A DNA stretch of 64,000 nt, taken from the NCBI GenBank assembly GCA_023935145.1, contig CM043698.1, positions 13,934,001 through 13,998,000 on the forward strand. The letters run 5' to 3'. The stretch is from Bretschneidera sinensis (taxonomy: Eukaryota > Streptophyta > Magnoliopsida > Brassicales > Akaniaceae). Positions 24,514-42,019 of this stretch are shown here, one piece after another. The first letter of the stretch is position 1. The number at the start of each line of letters is the position of its first letter. Below the pieces are notes generated by a model, which saw only the letters and a list, made by a program, of their open reading frames with translations, ran no database searches and had not been told where the DNA came from. The position numbers were made by a program, and so were the translations under genes.

Positions 24514-25540
24514 ATTTTAAAAACTGAAATTACATAAAAACAATTATTTCATCAAACACAAAACAAATCTTAATTTCACAACTGCCTTACAAAAAGTGTT
24601 TTAAAAACTATATGAACAGCCATAAAATAAATCTATGGTTTTGCGAAACACCAATCTTTAATGAAAATTGTTCATTGGAGACCACTAGGTGATCTGGTTA
24701 AAGATTGGGTCCAACAGCCAGCCTAGCAATCTCTGATTTTGCAACATCAAATGGGGCCTCCATTTGGTGTCCGAGATGCTGACATGTAGAAATTCTTGGT
24801 TGTGAGTAGGTAATTGAATTTATTCGATGGGCCACATCATTTTTTTCAGCATTCAATAGTCACTACCCTAATAATTTCTGAGTATCATTTCCACCAAGCA
24901 AATTTTCCATCAAGTTGTATTAATTGAATTATTAGTCTCTATCCTTTCGAAGTTGGTGTAACCAATTTTACAGGTAAATATCTTATTTATTGATGTCATG
25001 TTTAAATATTTTTAAAAAAAGATTTGTTTCTTTATCTTAACGAGAATATTTGAGTTAGATTTTACTTTTGACTAATTACTTAAACACATGTAATCTTTTC
25101 ATCCCACGCATGTTAGGGTTGTTTGGGATCCTGAGAATGACCTCAAAACGATTATTGTTTTTGTGGAGTTTTAAACTCTTGATTTGTACTTCTTAAATGC
25201 TTATCAAGGCTCGAGTTATCATTAAATTAACCCATTAGATAGAATTGGATTGAAGTTAAATACTTGGCCATTATTTGATTAAAATTTGTGGTTCAAAAAT
25301 TAAGAAAGTGGAGTACTATATTGAAATTTTATTACAAGGCTCCCTTAAGGTACAAACATATCCGGTTTAAAGTCACAAGTTCACCTTATTCCAGGCCAAT
25401 TTTATACCATCTAAAATTGTAATATAAAATTAAGTACTCAAAAAGAAAAAGAAAAAGAAAAAAGAAAGAAAGAAGAGTAGGTAATTATTCTTAAAGGTGA
25501 ATATTTATATGGAAATTGAAATAGTAATGAAGTTCAGTAC
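24514..25540. other. Geneless spacer downstream of the WEB gene
   Basis: No coding signal. Ends with an AAAAG/AAAGA-rich stretch at 25440-25475. The last bases before 25541 are probably the 3' UTR of the minus-strand WEB gene. Confidence 0.55.
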
Positions 25541-27483
25541 TCAAAGAACTTGGGATGATGGAGCAACTTCTTGGCTTCCTTTTTTCCTACCAAAAATTCC
25601 TCCAATCAATGGGATCAATGGCTTCTTCTTCTTCTTTCTTAGAGAAAGGTGTCTCTCCAGTTTCTCTACACCTTGTCCTAATTGTGGTAACATAACTTGT
25701 GCTAGTGAAGGTGGATTTGCAAATGTCACATATCTCTTCTTTTGAAATTCTGTTAAGCCTTCTTCACCAGAGGAAGAATTTGATATTTTGGCTTCAAATT
25801 TCGTCGAATCTTCAACTATTTTGACGTCTTCGATCTCAGACTCCATTGCCCTTTTTTCAGATTCTTGTCGCTTCAATTGTTTGAGTTCATGCTTTCTTCG
25901 TTCAAGCTCATCTCTAAGAGAAGAGAGGTAATTTGCCATTACGATTCTTTCTTCTTTGGCCTTCTGAAGATTTTGTTTTGTCTCTTCAAGCTCAGCCGTA
26001 ATGGTTCCAAGTTTTGAATTAGTGCCATCCCCATTTTCACTTGCTTCTCCATGCATCTATACCAAAGTAAATTAAGCAAATATAATTAAACAAATGATGA
26101 GCACAAAAAGAAAATAACTTTCTAAATTAATGAAGGGTTTTACCCCAAGGTCGATTTTTTGACTCGTTTGATAGTCTATATATAAATACGTTAGTTAGGG
26201 CTTGGAGAGACAGATTCTACAGTCGATTTTTTGTATTTTTTGGTTTTGATAGTAAATTTTTTTTCTCTCCCGTGGGCGTAAGCCTAACCAAATGAATCAC
26301 GTTAATCTTGTATATTTTATTTTATGTGATTGTCTTGATTACTATTTCATTATATTTTTTTTATTTTTATCCATCTCGTTACAACTTAACATTTTTTCGT
26401 TGAAAATTTTTATTAACTAATAAAGCTTATGTTTTACAATTGCATTTAATAGTAAATATTACTATATAATAATATATAGTTTAATTTCTGTATTTACCTT
26501 TATTCCCATCACATGATAAAAGCCAATTAATACAAATAATAGTATATCAAGTCTCTCAAAGCTCAACAAAAACCAGTACTTGCACTCTGTCACAAGCAAG
26601 AATATTCTACTGGTCTCTGAAAAAGAGTTTATTGACTGCTACTGGTTGAACATTTCTTTCATCCAGCATAAATATCTCATAGAAAATAGTAAATGGAAAA
26701 CTATCTTATTGATGACCTTCAAGTTGATATTTTCTAAAATTTTGGAGCAATAACATATGAGAGTTTTTCTTACAATCAGAGCATGGAATACTTACTATTT
26801 AATGTAAAATAAGACAAGTTTTTTTTTTAAAGAATTAAAAGTAAGGAAATTTGAACTTGAAATTTCAAAAGAGAAGCGATTACTGATTCCCGATTGAATT
26901 AAGCCACGGAATAAAATATCTGTTTTTCAATGAATTTTATTTTTTATATTCATACCCGTATTTTAATAGACGGGTAACAAGTTAAAAACGAGTATTGCCA
27001 AAATTTTTCTTATTTATGTGAGAAAATAGCAACCCAGTCAAATATGAGCATGGTCTTACGAATAACGGATCAACGACTACGGGTTAAAAATATTCATTTC
27101 TTAACAAGTATTATTTTTTATGCTCATACATGTACTTTAACGAGTGAATAAAAGATCAAAAACAAACACAAACTAAAAATCCAACCTCTAATCAATATTC
27201 AAATTAATGTTTGTCACATCAATCAACGTAATGAGTGATAATATTCCCAACACTAATTAATATCGTAGAAGAAATAATTAACAATTTATAAGAAAAAAGA
27301 AAGAAGGTATAATTACAAGAATGAGATTCAGTCATTAATTACCTCTTTGAGCTTGTTGGCACATAGCTCCCCAGCTAAAACTCTCTCTCCAAACAAGGTG
27401 ACTGCCTCTTTAACCGACCGGAATGGTGCCCTTGTATCTATTTCTGCCCTCTTCATCATCACCACACCATCTTCACTTCCCAT
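25541..27483 (-). CDS. WEB-family coiled-coil protein (218 aa)
   Basis: Two exons: 27343-27483 (47 codons from MGSEDGVVM) and 25541-26056, joined in phase 0 across a 1.3-kb intron. Exon 1 holds the family signature [20 protein letters not shown], then [16 protein letters not shown]. Exon 2 begins with a coiled coil ([40 protein letters not shown]), then an acidic linker, [15 protein letters not shown], and a basic tail, [20 protein letters not shown]. The basic end resembles the C-terminus of short WEB proteins of the At1g75720 / At2g17940 type. Long WEB relatives (WEB1, PMI2) help chloroplasts move in response to light; the role of the short ones is not established. The start was chosen at the second Met because it matches the usual short N-terminus. 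The gene looks intact. Confidence 0.85.
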
Positions 27484-29261
27484 CTCTCTGAGAGACAGAG
27501 ATGTGGACTGAATGAAAGGTAGCAACAAGGGTTTCCTTTTAATTTGGATTTTGAGATAGAGAGAGAGCGATAGGTAGGTGTAATGTGGTTAAAGGGAAAA
27601 GAGCAACAAATATCCAGAATGGGGAGCTTCGTTTCTTGGCGTCCACTTCACTAATATTCTGTTATGGCCTATAGGGGAGTATTTGTATTTGTATTTGTAT
27701 TTGTATTTGTTTGAAGGGTGAAGGGTAGTGGGTGAATGATCTTTTTTTTTGGGTTCCATTGAATCTCAGCGGCCCATTATAAGACAAAGACACTTCACCT
27801 GTACCCCAACTGATCAAAGCCCCACTTGTTCTCTGTTCCTCACTTAATTCGGACTTCTCTCTGAAAGTTTTCATATTTATGGACATAACTATATTTATTA
27901 AGAAGGGAAAATGTGATCTCCAAGACTCCATTTCTGTTTACACAATATTTAGTCCTGTCACTGTAGCAAATCAGCTGATCAATTTTTACTTGGCTTTAAT
28001 TAGGTATCAAAACTCAAAACCATTCCAGTCAAACAGAGTTTCTAGATATTTGAGCCTAACTTGGTACTAATAGTTTGCTTGGGCCTCCAGCCCATTTAAG
28101 TTTAAATTCTTGAGTTTGATAGTAAAATATATTTTAATAATTAATTTTAAATATTTGTAAGTCCAATATAACATGTGACGGTTTTTAATTGCATCTTTGT
28201 TTTTTAAAAACAAAACGAGAAAAAGTCTTAATAAAGATAAATATAATGAAAAAAAACATCCACAATGTTACTACAGAGTACAATATTTTTGTATTTGCCT
28301 TAAATGTGGATTAATTCTATGATTTTGAAAAATAAAATGCTCTTTCAAATAATGATCTTTTGCGTTAAATTAAAAAAATTATTAAGTAAATTTAATTTAT
28401 CACATTAATTATAAGTTTGACTTATTAGCTTGCAACACATCATTAAAGCGAAACAAACTAGATGTATGGTTGGTGTGATGGGTTTGGCATATCCAAATTT
28501 ATCTCATTAATTTATATTAAAAATAAAAATAAAACAAGTAGCATCGAGTATCAAAAAAATTCTCAATAAAATACGTATCATAAAGCATTTTTTATTATTA
28601 AATAAAAATAAGATTTTTCATTTTTTCTCTAACACCATCTATTTGCGAACATACAATAGATATACTCTTGTGTTTTATATATTTTCATAACACAAGATTA
28701 AACTAAACAAAATATTTCAAAAATGATTATTTTTTACCAAAAACATAAAAGAACATAAATTTACAATTTTTCATGTTCATTGTCCAACAAAGAGCGATAA
28801 GGTCATAGTGCCCCAAAATAGTAAGGAGTAAGAACAAAAAACATCATGAATCGGATTGACCGAGCAAGAACAAAGGAGAGATAATGTGTCAACATCGTCA
28901 TGTCCGCCCGACCTCCTTTGTCCAAACCCCAAAAACGACCTTCCCAAACAAGAAAATTAAACCCCAAATAAATATTTTTTTCTTTTAAAAAAAATAACAA
29001 ACCGTAGGATAGAACTGGAACGCAACGAACCGTTAGGTTGTTAAACTTGTTAGCTACCCAAAACCCGTTAACAGAAACAACTTTTATCATTTTTTTTTAT
29101 CAATTAATAGTAAATTTTTTAGACCCAAAACTGCCTTTCCATCAAGAAATAAAAAAGAGAGAAAAAAAAAAAACAGTAACAATTCCACTACTAATGCTCT
29201 CCTTGTCTCAGCCTCACATTCTCCTTCTCTGTATTCTTTGGATCTCACAGTGTACCAAACA
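27484..29261. other. Divergent intergenic region between WEB and hexokinase genes
   Basis: The genes at either side point away from each other, so this 1.8 kb should hold both promoters. A (TATTTG)n-like run (gtatttgtatttgtatttg, 27678-27709) and GA-rich 5' UTR-like sequence (27540-27575) lie on the WEB side. A poly-A/GA tract at 29152-29174 precedes the hexokinase start. No gene seen inside. Confidence 0.55.
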
Positions 29262-33121
<3,860 letters not shown>

Positions 33122-34109
33122 TAGGGGCAAGACAACATCACCATTAGCGTGATATTTCTGCCTTGTAAGATTGTAATTTATTCTCTCATCGAGAGATAGT
33201 AGTTCAGGTTTTGTAATTTAATCGATTCAATGATGGGGTGAGAACAAGAGAGTGAAGAATAAAATGAGTTTAAGAATTCACTTCAAGGTTGTAATTCAGC
33301 TGTCCTTGTAGAACTAATAATTTATGAAATTCCAATTCCTTGTTTATGCACCATCTTTATATGGTGTAATTTTGTGTATTAAAATCATCACTATATCATC
33401 CTACATTTTCAGTCTTTCAATGAAATATCAATTTGCATCTCACACTTTTAGCTGTTAAGTTTTTCTCTTCCTTCTTAAGTCTTAGTATCCAGTAGCCATA
33501 CATTTACAATGAAATTAAAACTTGTCCCTTAATAAAATCATAGTCTTGTAATAGTAATAAATTTTAAAGATATAAATTGAATTTTAAAATATTCAATAAA
33601 TTAAATATTAACAAATGAATTTAAATATAACATAGATCTTATTTGATGGTTTCAATTTTGAACAGTAAGAGGAAGGAAATACTGCATGAGGTTTTCGTTT
33701 AGATTTCTGATACTAAGACCTGGTTTCGTGTGAGTTATAATAAAATAAAAAAACCCACCAATAAATTAAATAACAATTTCAATATGTATTTTTTTTAAAT
33801 AATTACTATTCCAGACATTTTAAGGCAGCTGTTTTGATTAATCAAATCAATCAGGGATATAAAGTGAGTCAGAGAATAGTCAACTATATCGACGGATAGC
33901 AGCGAGATTTATTCATTTATTACACGGTTTAACTGTCTTCATTATTAACACGATAGATTGCACTCTCGTCTCCTCTTGTAAACATTCAACCTGCCAAGCA
34001 CTGCGAAACGAAGAAATTTACGTTAAAACAAACATTTTAGTACTTTTTGGTGCCTTTAGATTTTCTCTCTCTGCGCATAATTCTTTACGGTTCTTCGTTA
34101 GTTTCAAAA
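33122..34109. other. Hexokinase 3' region and AP-2 sigma promoter
   Basis: The first 250 bp are probably 3' UTR. Bases 33950-34109 are likely promoter and 5' UTR of the next gene (CT-rich stretches at 33960-33975 and 34058-34075). No other gene. Confidence 0.55.
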
Positions 34110-36804
34110 ATGGTATAGTTATCTTCTTCATTTCGCTTCTCTTCAGTCAATTTTTTTCTTTAAACAAAATTAAAGTTTTTGATCTCTCTCTGTTATTATC
34201 TTGGCAGATCCGATTCATACTGTTACAAAACAGGCAAGGCAAGACTCGTCTCGCCAAGTATTACGTTCCTCTGGAGGACTCTGAGAAACACAAAGTCGAA
34301 TACGAGGTATTAGTTCCTTAACTTTTATCTTTTCATTTCAGTCTTTGGTATTATTTTTTCTTTTATGTAGAGTTTCTGTTTAGGGCTAATTTGTTAGGGT
34401 TTTGAATTTGATTGCTTTCTAGGTTCATCGGTTGGTGGTAAATAGAGATCCAAAGTTCACGAATTTCGTTGAGGTTTGTATTTCCAGATTTGTGTTTTAA
34501 TTACGGTGTTAGGGTTATAATTGCGGAATTTTGTTATGCTTTTGTTTGGTTTCCAAGAAAACATCGCTGAAAAGAACACCAATGAAGAAATCTTGTAGGA
34601 TCCTTCATTTTCATTTTCCAAAGATCTTTAATTTTTTTTTGGAAGTTGGGGTGGGGTGGGGCAAAGATCTTTATTATTGTAGCAACATAGGTGTAATGTG
34701 AATATGCTTTGTTATGTGTAGAGAAAATGCATGAGCTTTTGTATGGCTAAAATGGAACCCAAAAAAAATTTATTTGACTTTTTCTTGTTTCATAGATGAT
34801 AGATATATGAAAAGTGATTAACCTTTTGATGTTAGCTTTATTATTTCTAGAAATACTAGTAACAATATGCTTTGGTTTAAATGTTAAGAATTTGAAATGA
34901 CATTTACATGCTACGTTTTTGGTGGTGGTCAGCTGATAGTGAATTATATGTGAATCATAGATGTCAGACTCATGAGTATTTGTTGATTGTAGAACTAATG
35001 ATTTGCTTGAAGCGGCTATTAGAATTCTCTGCAACTTTCCTTAGGTCGTTTTCGTGATGCACTAATCTGATCTATTGTAGAATTCCGTTGATGTAATTGT
35101 GCTTTTTTTAGTGGAACTTGTATGAATTCAGTCCTTTATTTAACGCTTTTAGTTTCATTCCTTTGCTAATTACTGCTGCTCAGGGAATACATGTTAGTTT
35201 ACCAAAGTGAATTAAACAATCATCACTACAATGAACCTTGCTGTTGGGATTATCTGTTTCCGATGTAATTGTGAACTACATGATTCTTCCCCCCTCCCCC
35301 CACCTTTTCAGTTTCGTACACACAAGGTAATATATAGGCGATACGCTGGATTGTTTTTTTCATTGTGCGTTGACATAACGGATAACGAGCTGGCATATTT
35401 GGAGAGTATCCATTTATTTGTGGAGATACTGGACCATTTCTTCAGCAACGTGTGCGAGCTAGATTTGGTATTTAATTTTCATAAGGTATGCGATCTCTGT
35501 GATCTTTCTTGTTCACTTGTATGTAAACAGTATCAGCTTCGGCCTCATCTGCTCTTAGGAATTCTCTATCTGCTGTATTAATATTTTGATATTTCCATGT
35601 AAATTCATTACCTGTGTTTTGAATTTGTGATTGTTGCTTTTCTGTTTAGTCTTCAAGTTAATTGGTAATAATACTCTAGTTGATGAGAGCACATTTTAAC
35701 TCTTGTAAGGTACAGACAAATTGCCTGGTGGTCTTCCGTCAATATCTAGATCTTTATTATTAGAAAATAGGAATAACACAAATATATGTTTCTCTATGTA
35801 TCATGCACACTACAATGGATGGTTTACAAATTCCTGGGCTTTGCTTCATTTACATTTGTACTTTTTTTTTATAATTAAAAGTTGTATAAATAGAGCACCA
35901 AGGGGGTGCAACCCATGTACCAAAACTATCTACATGATTGTAAATCAACAAAATCTATGAGATATTCATTTACCTTTGGACTTGCTTGAGTGAATGACTA
36001 AACAATGCGGCTGTGATCACATTTCTGCCCTGGCCTTGTGAATTGTGCTTTGCAATGTCTAGCCTGTGCATGTTATAGTTAGATCTGATTCACTGTCCAT
36101 ACTCATACCTGAAGTGTCATCTGTTGCTCACAGTGCTTACATCAGAGTTAGGATGTTTCTTAACATACATAATCAATGTTTGTTGCTATTAAATTTAGAA
36201 TATATATTCTATTTGATCCTGTGTACATGTGTGTGTTTATTAATACTGATTGCTTTTATTGCTTGTTCTTGTTCACTATTATTTACTTTCAGTTTTAACT
36301 CCTTGAAGGTTTATCTGATACTTGATGAATTCATTCTTGCTGGGGAGCTTCAAGAAACAAGCAAGAAGGTTGGGATCTTTCTGTATCATGTTTTGTATTT
36401 GACTGAATAATTTCCCTTTTTTGTATTTATTATATTGATGGTTGGAGGGTTCTTCCTTTCTATAGTAGTAATATTTGTCTTAGTTGGGGAGGATTTTAGA
36501 ATCACAAACCTTTGATCCCATACCTTTTTTTTCTTATCCCAAAGCTTCAGTCCTACAGTTTTCGTCTAATTCCCAGGCCTTGGCGAGCAATGAGCATTGA
36601 TGCTCATAATATAAATTTTACTAGTAGGCATCTAGAGTCCCCCCCCCCCCCCCCCCTCCTTTCTTTTTTCCCCTTCCCTGGCCTCTAAACATATTCCTTT
36701 TAGCTGTTAAGGTATATTTTTAAGGGAACATGTTCCAGGCTGATCTCTGCTGTAACTTGCAGGCAATCATAGAGAGAATGGGGGAGCTAGATAAGCTAGA
36801 CTGA
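34110..36804 (+). CDS. AP2S: AP-2 complex sigma subunit (AP17, 142 aa)
   Basis: Six coding pieces join in phase: the ATG alone at 34110-34112, then 34208-34306, 34423-34473, 35312-35485, 36309-36368 and 36763-36804. The product is the small subunit of the clathrin adaptor AP-2, which gathers membrane cargo at the plasma membrane for endocytosis. It starts (M)[19 protein letters not shown] and contains [71 protein letters not shown] and [20 protein letters not shown], ending MGELDKLD. The length equals the family norm exactly. This is the longin-like fold that binds acidic dileucine signals together with AP-2 alpha. The acceptor before exon 5 (TTGAAG) is weaker than the others. Apparently intact. 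Confidence 0.95.
36639..36656. repeat. Run of 18 C in AP-2 sigma intron 5
   Basis: An uninterrupted poly-C tract in an otherwise AT-rich intron, about 105 bp before the exon 6 acceptor. Confidence 0.9.
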
Positions 36805-37716
36805 AGAATTATCCGTACTGAAAGTGTTTAGAAGCGTGCAATTTCGATCGTGATTGTTACTCTGCAGTTACCTTTGTTGATGATTTTATTATTATTCCTT
36901 TACCAATCTTGCAGAGTCTATCTTTCCCATGTATTATCAAAAAATTGAAAAGAAAAATTATTGTTTTTTTAACTTTCTGCTCTGTTCTGGTACTATCTCC
37001 TTTTCTCCCTTTTACATGTTTGTGACAATCTGGTTAGTTGCTACTCATAAACGATCAATATATAAGGGAGGCTGTATTCAAATTCAGTGCATCATCTTCT
37101 TTTCAAAAAGGTCTGTGTGCTTGTACTCTTAGGCTTTCCATCCATGGAGATGTGTGCTCATTGTCATGGTGTGCAGAGTGACAATTTTGGCTGTGGACAT
37201 TGTGTTTCCACATATTGCGTTGTTTTCAAGGATAATCAATCAGGTTTGAAGGGCGTATGCTCTCTCTTCAACTGTCAAGATCAACCGTGAAATTTAGTTT
37301 GGAGTTTGGATTAAATCAAGTAATTAAGAACGCTTTTAATTGCAATTCAAGAAAGCATTACTCCATTTACTTACATAATTTTTACCCTTTTCTGTCGTGA
37401 TTAAATTAAGCAAGATTTAGCAGGATGTGCGCTGTGGGTAAAGGAGCATATGCATATATGAAAATAGTCAACCTTTCTGTATAACATGGGCAATCGTGTG
37501 CTTTAAATACACTCGAAATGAAAAGGATAGAACTCTACAATATCTTGTCTTTTTTCAAGACACTAGATGGCCGTAGTACAACGAGATCCTCTCCCCATTT
37601 GATCATCTGAAAGAGGAAGACGAACTCTCAAATATGAACAAAAGAAAAGAATGAAATAATGTTGCAATCCATCTTCTGATCAAACAGCTATAGCCTATAG
37701 GATCATCCTATTCACT
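36805..37716. other. Convergent 3' regions of AP-2 sigma and the next gene
   Basis: The two flanking genes face each other. No additional gene is supported; a Cys-rich open stretch at about 37140-37285 looks accidental. Confidence 0.5.
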
Positions 37717-40700
37717 TCATAGGCGCTCGTTGCAGAGTAACTGCAATGGAAATGCATTACCAGGACAACACCCACCTCCAGTTTCTTCATAGATAGATGG
37801 GAGGTGGTGGTCTTGCCTCTTCACACTGGCAGGAGGCAATGATGAAGTAATAGCCATTAATTGCTGCTGTTGTTGAGAAATTGGAGGGTACATAGGGCAG
37901 AATACTTCAAGAGATGAAGGGGAAGGAGTGATAACAGCTTGAGTGCATGGAATCAACGCAGGAGAGTCATGCTTCCCGTTTTGCCAGCTTGGAAATTGGC
38001 TCAAGGATGTTGAAGTTCCTGCAGGCCTGTAGTGAGCTGATAGCTGGGCCGCCCAAAGCTGTTGTTTCTGTTTTGTAAAGGCCAAAGAACTTGCAAGAGG
38101 GGGGGCTGAGAATGGACTGCTAAAATATGGAGGATGCTGCAGCTGAGCCTACAATCAAGAAGTATATCTTGTCACTATCTTATGATTATATCATGACAAG
38201 AAAAAAGAAAAGTAGCAACTATATCACACTATTAAAGACAGATTAGGTGTTTATAATAATCAGCAAGGACTAAAAGCCAAAAAGCTATGATTGGAGTGCT
38301 AGTCATAATTTTGGGCAATAGACATCAACTGTCCCACTGGCTGGCCCCCGACATTCAGATAGCATTACTTTCATATGATGTCTCCGGGGTTCTGCTAAAC
38401 GATGAACCAGGTTACTTAAAAGAAAAGTAGGACCAACTATATCAAAAACAACTGCAGAGCCATTTAACCAAAAAAGGAAATAGTACTCTCATAAAATCAG
38501 ATAAGAAAGCGAATAATACCTGCTGCGCTGCTGCTACTGCAGAATGATGGTCATTGTAAGCAGAGGAGGTATAGCGAGTTTGGGACCTTGAGAAAGGCAT
38601 GAGTTGGGGATGTTGTGGAAGCGAATGAAGGTATGAGAACTGCCGGGACAGTGATTCCAATCCATTTCCAGCTTTAATAGAACTATCATGAGCTTCTGTT
38701 CCACCACCTCCAGCCGACAAAGACAAGAAATCAAAACTCTGCCAGAAACCAGAAACCGATCAGGCACAATGAGAGAGAAGAAACCATTAGCAAAGGCAAC
38801 ATTAAGCTGATAAGCTTACCTGCTTCTTTGAAGTCTGTAGCCCTGATGCCAAAGCAACATGTGACTGATCTTGGTGGTACCGCTGATGAATACCACTTTT
38901 AACTTCATATAGATTTCTCTCAGCAGAAGAATTTCCTATACTGCCACTAGATGCAACGCAATTTAAACCATCTCTCACTCTATTTAAGTCATTAACAGCC
39001 ACAGGAACCATTTGCTTTGACCCTTGACAAGTTCTCAGTTGATTAGATGGTAGAGGCGAACTGTCTTTACTATCTGACATCTGTAAAACCTGAATGAGAT
39101 GACTAATATGAACATGAGCTATACACCTATTCATCGACCTTCCATCAATGGTAACTTTAGAAACCTGTAAAGTTCACAATCCACCATGCCTTAATCAGAT
39201 GCTTGTAATAGTGCACAAATATCTCTAGAGTCTGAAGAAACAGAAAGCGGATAATGAAACATCATAAACAAAATCTAATGAGCATACAAAAAGAAATATA
39301 ATTTCCTCTTTAACCTTTATAGTAGAAGGATTATTTTCTAATGAACAAGGCCTGGAGGCACGCATTGCAGTATCCAGCAAATTTGGGATTTTGGCAGCAG
39401 AGGACCTGTGGATAGCAAAATCAATGAGTAACAGCAAAAGAAAGTAATTTAATAATAAAAATCTCAACTAATGATAAGGAAAAAAAATTACCACGAAGGA
39501 CCACGATTCCCATCACCCTGAGACAGTGTTGAACACAAGCCAGGCCACAATACTAGGCCTTTTGATAAAAAAACCAAAGGTTATGCAAGTGTCAGAATAT
39601 TGTTATGCAAAATTATACAATGCATTCATGTTAAAAGATCAAAGCAAGAACCCAGCCAATATGGAATTAAAATAATAGGAGCAAGCAACAGACCATTTTT
39701 CTTGGACTCCATGAAAATATCTTGTTGTGCAAGTTGACTTTCAACAGTTGTGGCCTAAAAGGTAACCCGAGAGATACCATTTCAGTAGGTGCTCAATTAC
39801 TAAAGGAAACATATTTTAATCTCACAAACTATGCTTACCCCAAATGAAACTTCTGGTTTTCTTTCAACACGTGTAGTATCCCATTGTGAGGACTGCTTTA
39901 ATCTGTGGGAAAAAACAAATATCAGAAGAAATTAAACAAGAACGACCATAAAGGAAAAGAAATGGGAGCACCAAATTCAAGGAGAACTACCGACCCAGCA
40001 TCTAGAATCGGTTCACATAGAACATTGAAATTGAAGTTGACATGGTTGGAGAACCGCTTTTGGTCGCCTTGCTCAGTCGTAACTAATGAAGGAACATTGA
40101 TGCTAAGATTCACTTGAGGGATAGAACTATCTTTTTCTACATGCAATATTTTACTATCGGGCAAATCAGGCTGCTCTTGAACACAGGGTTTTCTAGAAGA
40201 ATTAACTTCAACAGTTTTGTCAGGTGACATCTGCACATTAGATGAAGGTGCAGCCCCAGCAGTACTTGAGGGGCAAATTGAGTTCAGGTCCTCTTTTGCA
40301 ACTGCGGAATCTGATAAACAAAACAATTAACAAACCACAACAAAGAAAAAGATATATAAGAAAAAATATGTGATGAAAACCTTCAACTGCAGTCGTATGA
40401 CTCTCCCTTGCCTCTGGGTTTGCTTCTAAAGAAGAGCTAGATAATTTACTCTTATCATTTGTGTCATTGTCGGGGAACATTCTTGCTAAAGAATACAAGG
40501 TCTCCACAACTTCTTCCTCATCTTTAGACATTGACCCGGAGGCAGCCTGTCCTTGGGACCACTCTAAGTCTCCTAGATTCTACAGAAGCAATTCCAACTA
40601 CATCAATTCAAATCCTCAATCCGAAAAGAATAACAGTTGAAATCAGTAGCTCGAGATGGCTAACCATGTTCTCTTCATGTTTCTTTACACCATCCTTTTC

Positions 40701-42019
40701 GGGTGATTTTACTCCAACAACTGTATGGTTCAGTTTCTTTGAATCTGGTAAAGGTGAAGAGAGAGATCCGCGATTGCGCTTCTTCATAGCTGTAAATGAA
40801 AAAAAATCCAAATATCCCAAACATTAAGTCCATTGATGATAAAAAATCATCAAGCGGTTGATTTTTTGCCTTCAATTCACAAAAAATCTAAAAAAACAAA
40901 AACTCTTTATGATTCATAGAAAGCTAAAGCATCTCCCTAGGAAAAGTAAGCTTCAAAACAGAGCGAAAAAAAGCCACACTCTCAATCACAATAATAAAGA
41001 CAATTTAGAAAGAATCAATTAACCATTAAAAGTCGCAGCATAAACATAATAAATTGAATTTAAAAAGACAACACACAGAATCTTGCGTCCGTAAAAAGAC
41101 AGAAAAAGCAAAAAGACTTGATTCAGTTTTTGCTTCAATTCTAATCCAAGAAAATTACAAATCAATATGGGAAACTTCCTAGCAACACCAACCAAATCGA
41201 ACTTGGCTTTTAAAACCAGAGAAATCCTACTGATTATCCGAAAAGCAAACCCGGTAAAATGAAACCAGAAACAGATATTCCAACAGATGAACATTTACTT
41301 AAAAATAAATAAAGAGGTACAGTCGTCCATTTTTTATTCACAAACCACACACCTGACCGTAGCTTCCGCGGAACAGAGGCATGATCCACGCCATTGCAGT
41401 CATCAAAAGACTGGAGCAAATATAAATATAGATAAAAATAAATAAATGACTACACAAATAATCCAAAGCAATATAAATTTTAAGTTAGAAATTAGAGCTG
41501 AAAAACTTACCCTTTTGGGAAGCTTAAATCTCTTGCCGGTACCATTACTCGTAATAGACTGAGATTTTGGGGGAAATTCATTTTCTCTATCAGAGATAGA
41601 CACATCACAGCCCATTTCACCCTCTTCGTTTCTTGAATTCGCTCCACCAACAAGACTCAATTTTTTAAGCTTCTCTTTCTTCGATATCTCCAAAGATACA
41701 AAGTCCCCACCAAAATCTTCAAATCACCACACGCAAACACAAGTATAAAGAAGAACCCAAAAACAGAGCGACTGAGATAAAACATAAGAGAAGACACACA
41801 TTATCTACAGACCTCTTATCACAAAAGCAAATGGGAAAATACAGAAAATGACAAGAGCCCAAAACGAGGTTTTGTTGCTTTGCATAGGAAGAGAGAGAGA
41901 GTGCAGTAAATTTAATTACCGGAGCCTAAGAAGAGCTTGTGTCCAACTCCAAATTGCTTATTATTCTTTTGCCGCGAGAACCGACTCGCTCCTCGCCTCA
42001 CGTCTCGACTCTTGTCCAT
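37717..42019 (-). CDS. Large nuclear-looking plant protein, unrecognised (about 759 aa, 13 exons)
   Basis: Exons from 5' to 3': 41920-42019, 41511-41716, 41353-41410, 40665-40789, 40381-40579, 39991-40310, 39839-39895 (or -39902), 39694-39754, 39492-39558, 39315-39405, 38820-39164, 38520-38738 and 37717-38148. All junctions keep phase. The N-terminus is basic (MDKSRDVRRGASRFSRQ); next come KRFKLPKR, SFDDCNGVDHASVPRKLRSA and MKKRNRGS, which look like nuclear-localisation or nucleic-acid-binding stretches. A short helix-like motif EEEVVETLYSLARMFPD follows. The middle has a conserved-looking block, DGRSMNRCIAHVHISHLIQV. The C-terminus is rich in Gln, Pro and Ser (ISQQQQQLMAITSS), typical of a transcription cofactor. 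No enzyme domain is visible. A regulatory role in the nucleus is an inference. The exon 6/7 junction is ambiguous. Confidence 0.78.

Noticed and set aside
37087..37290. Cys/His-rich 67-aa open frame resembling a zinc finger
   Set aside because: Lies in the AP-2 sigma 3' region, with irregular Cys spacing and no matching gene structure.
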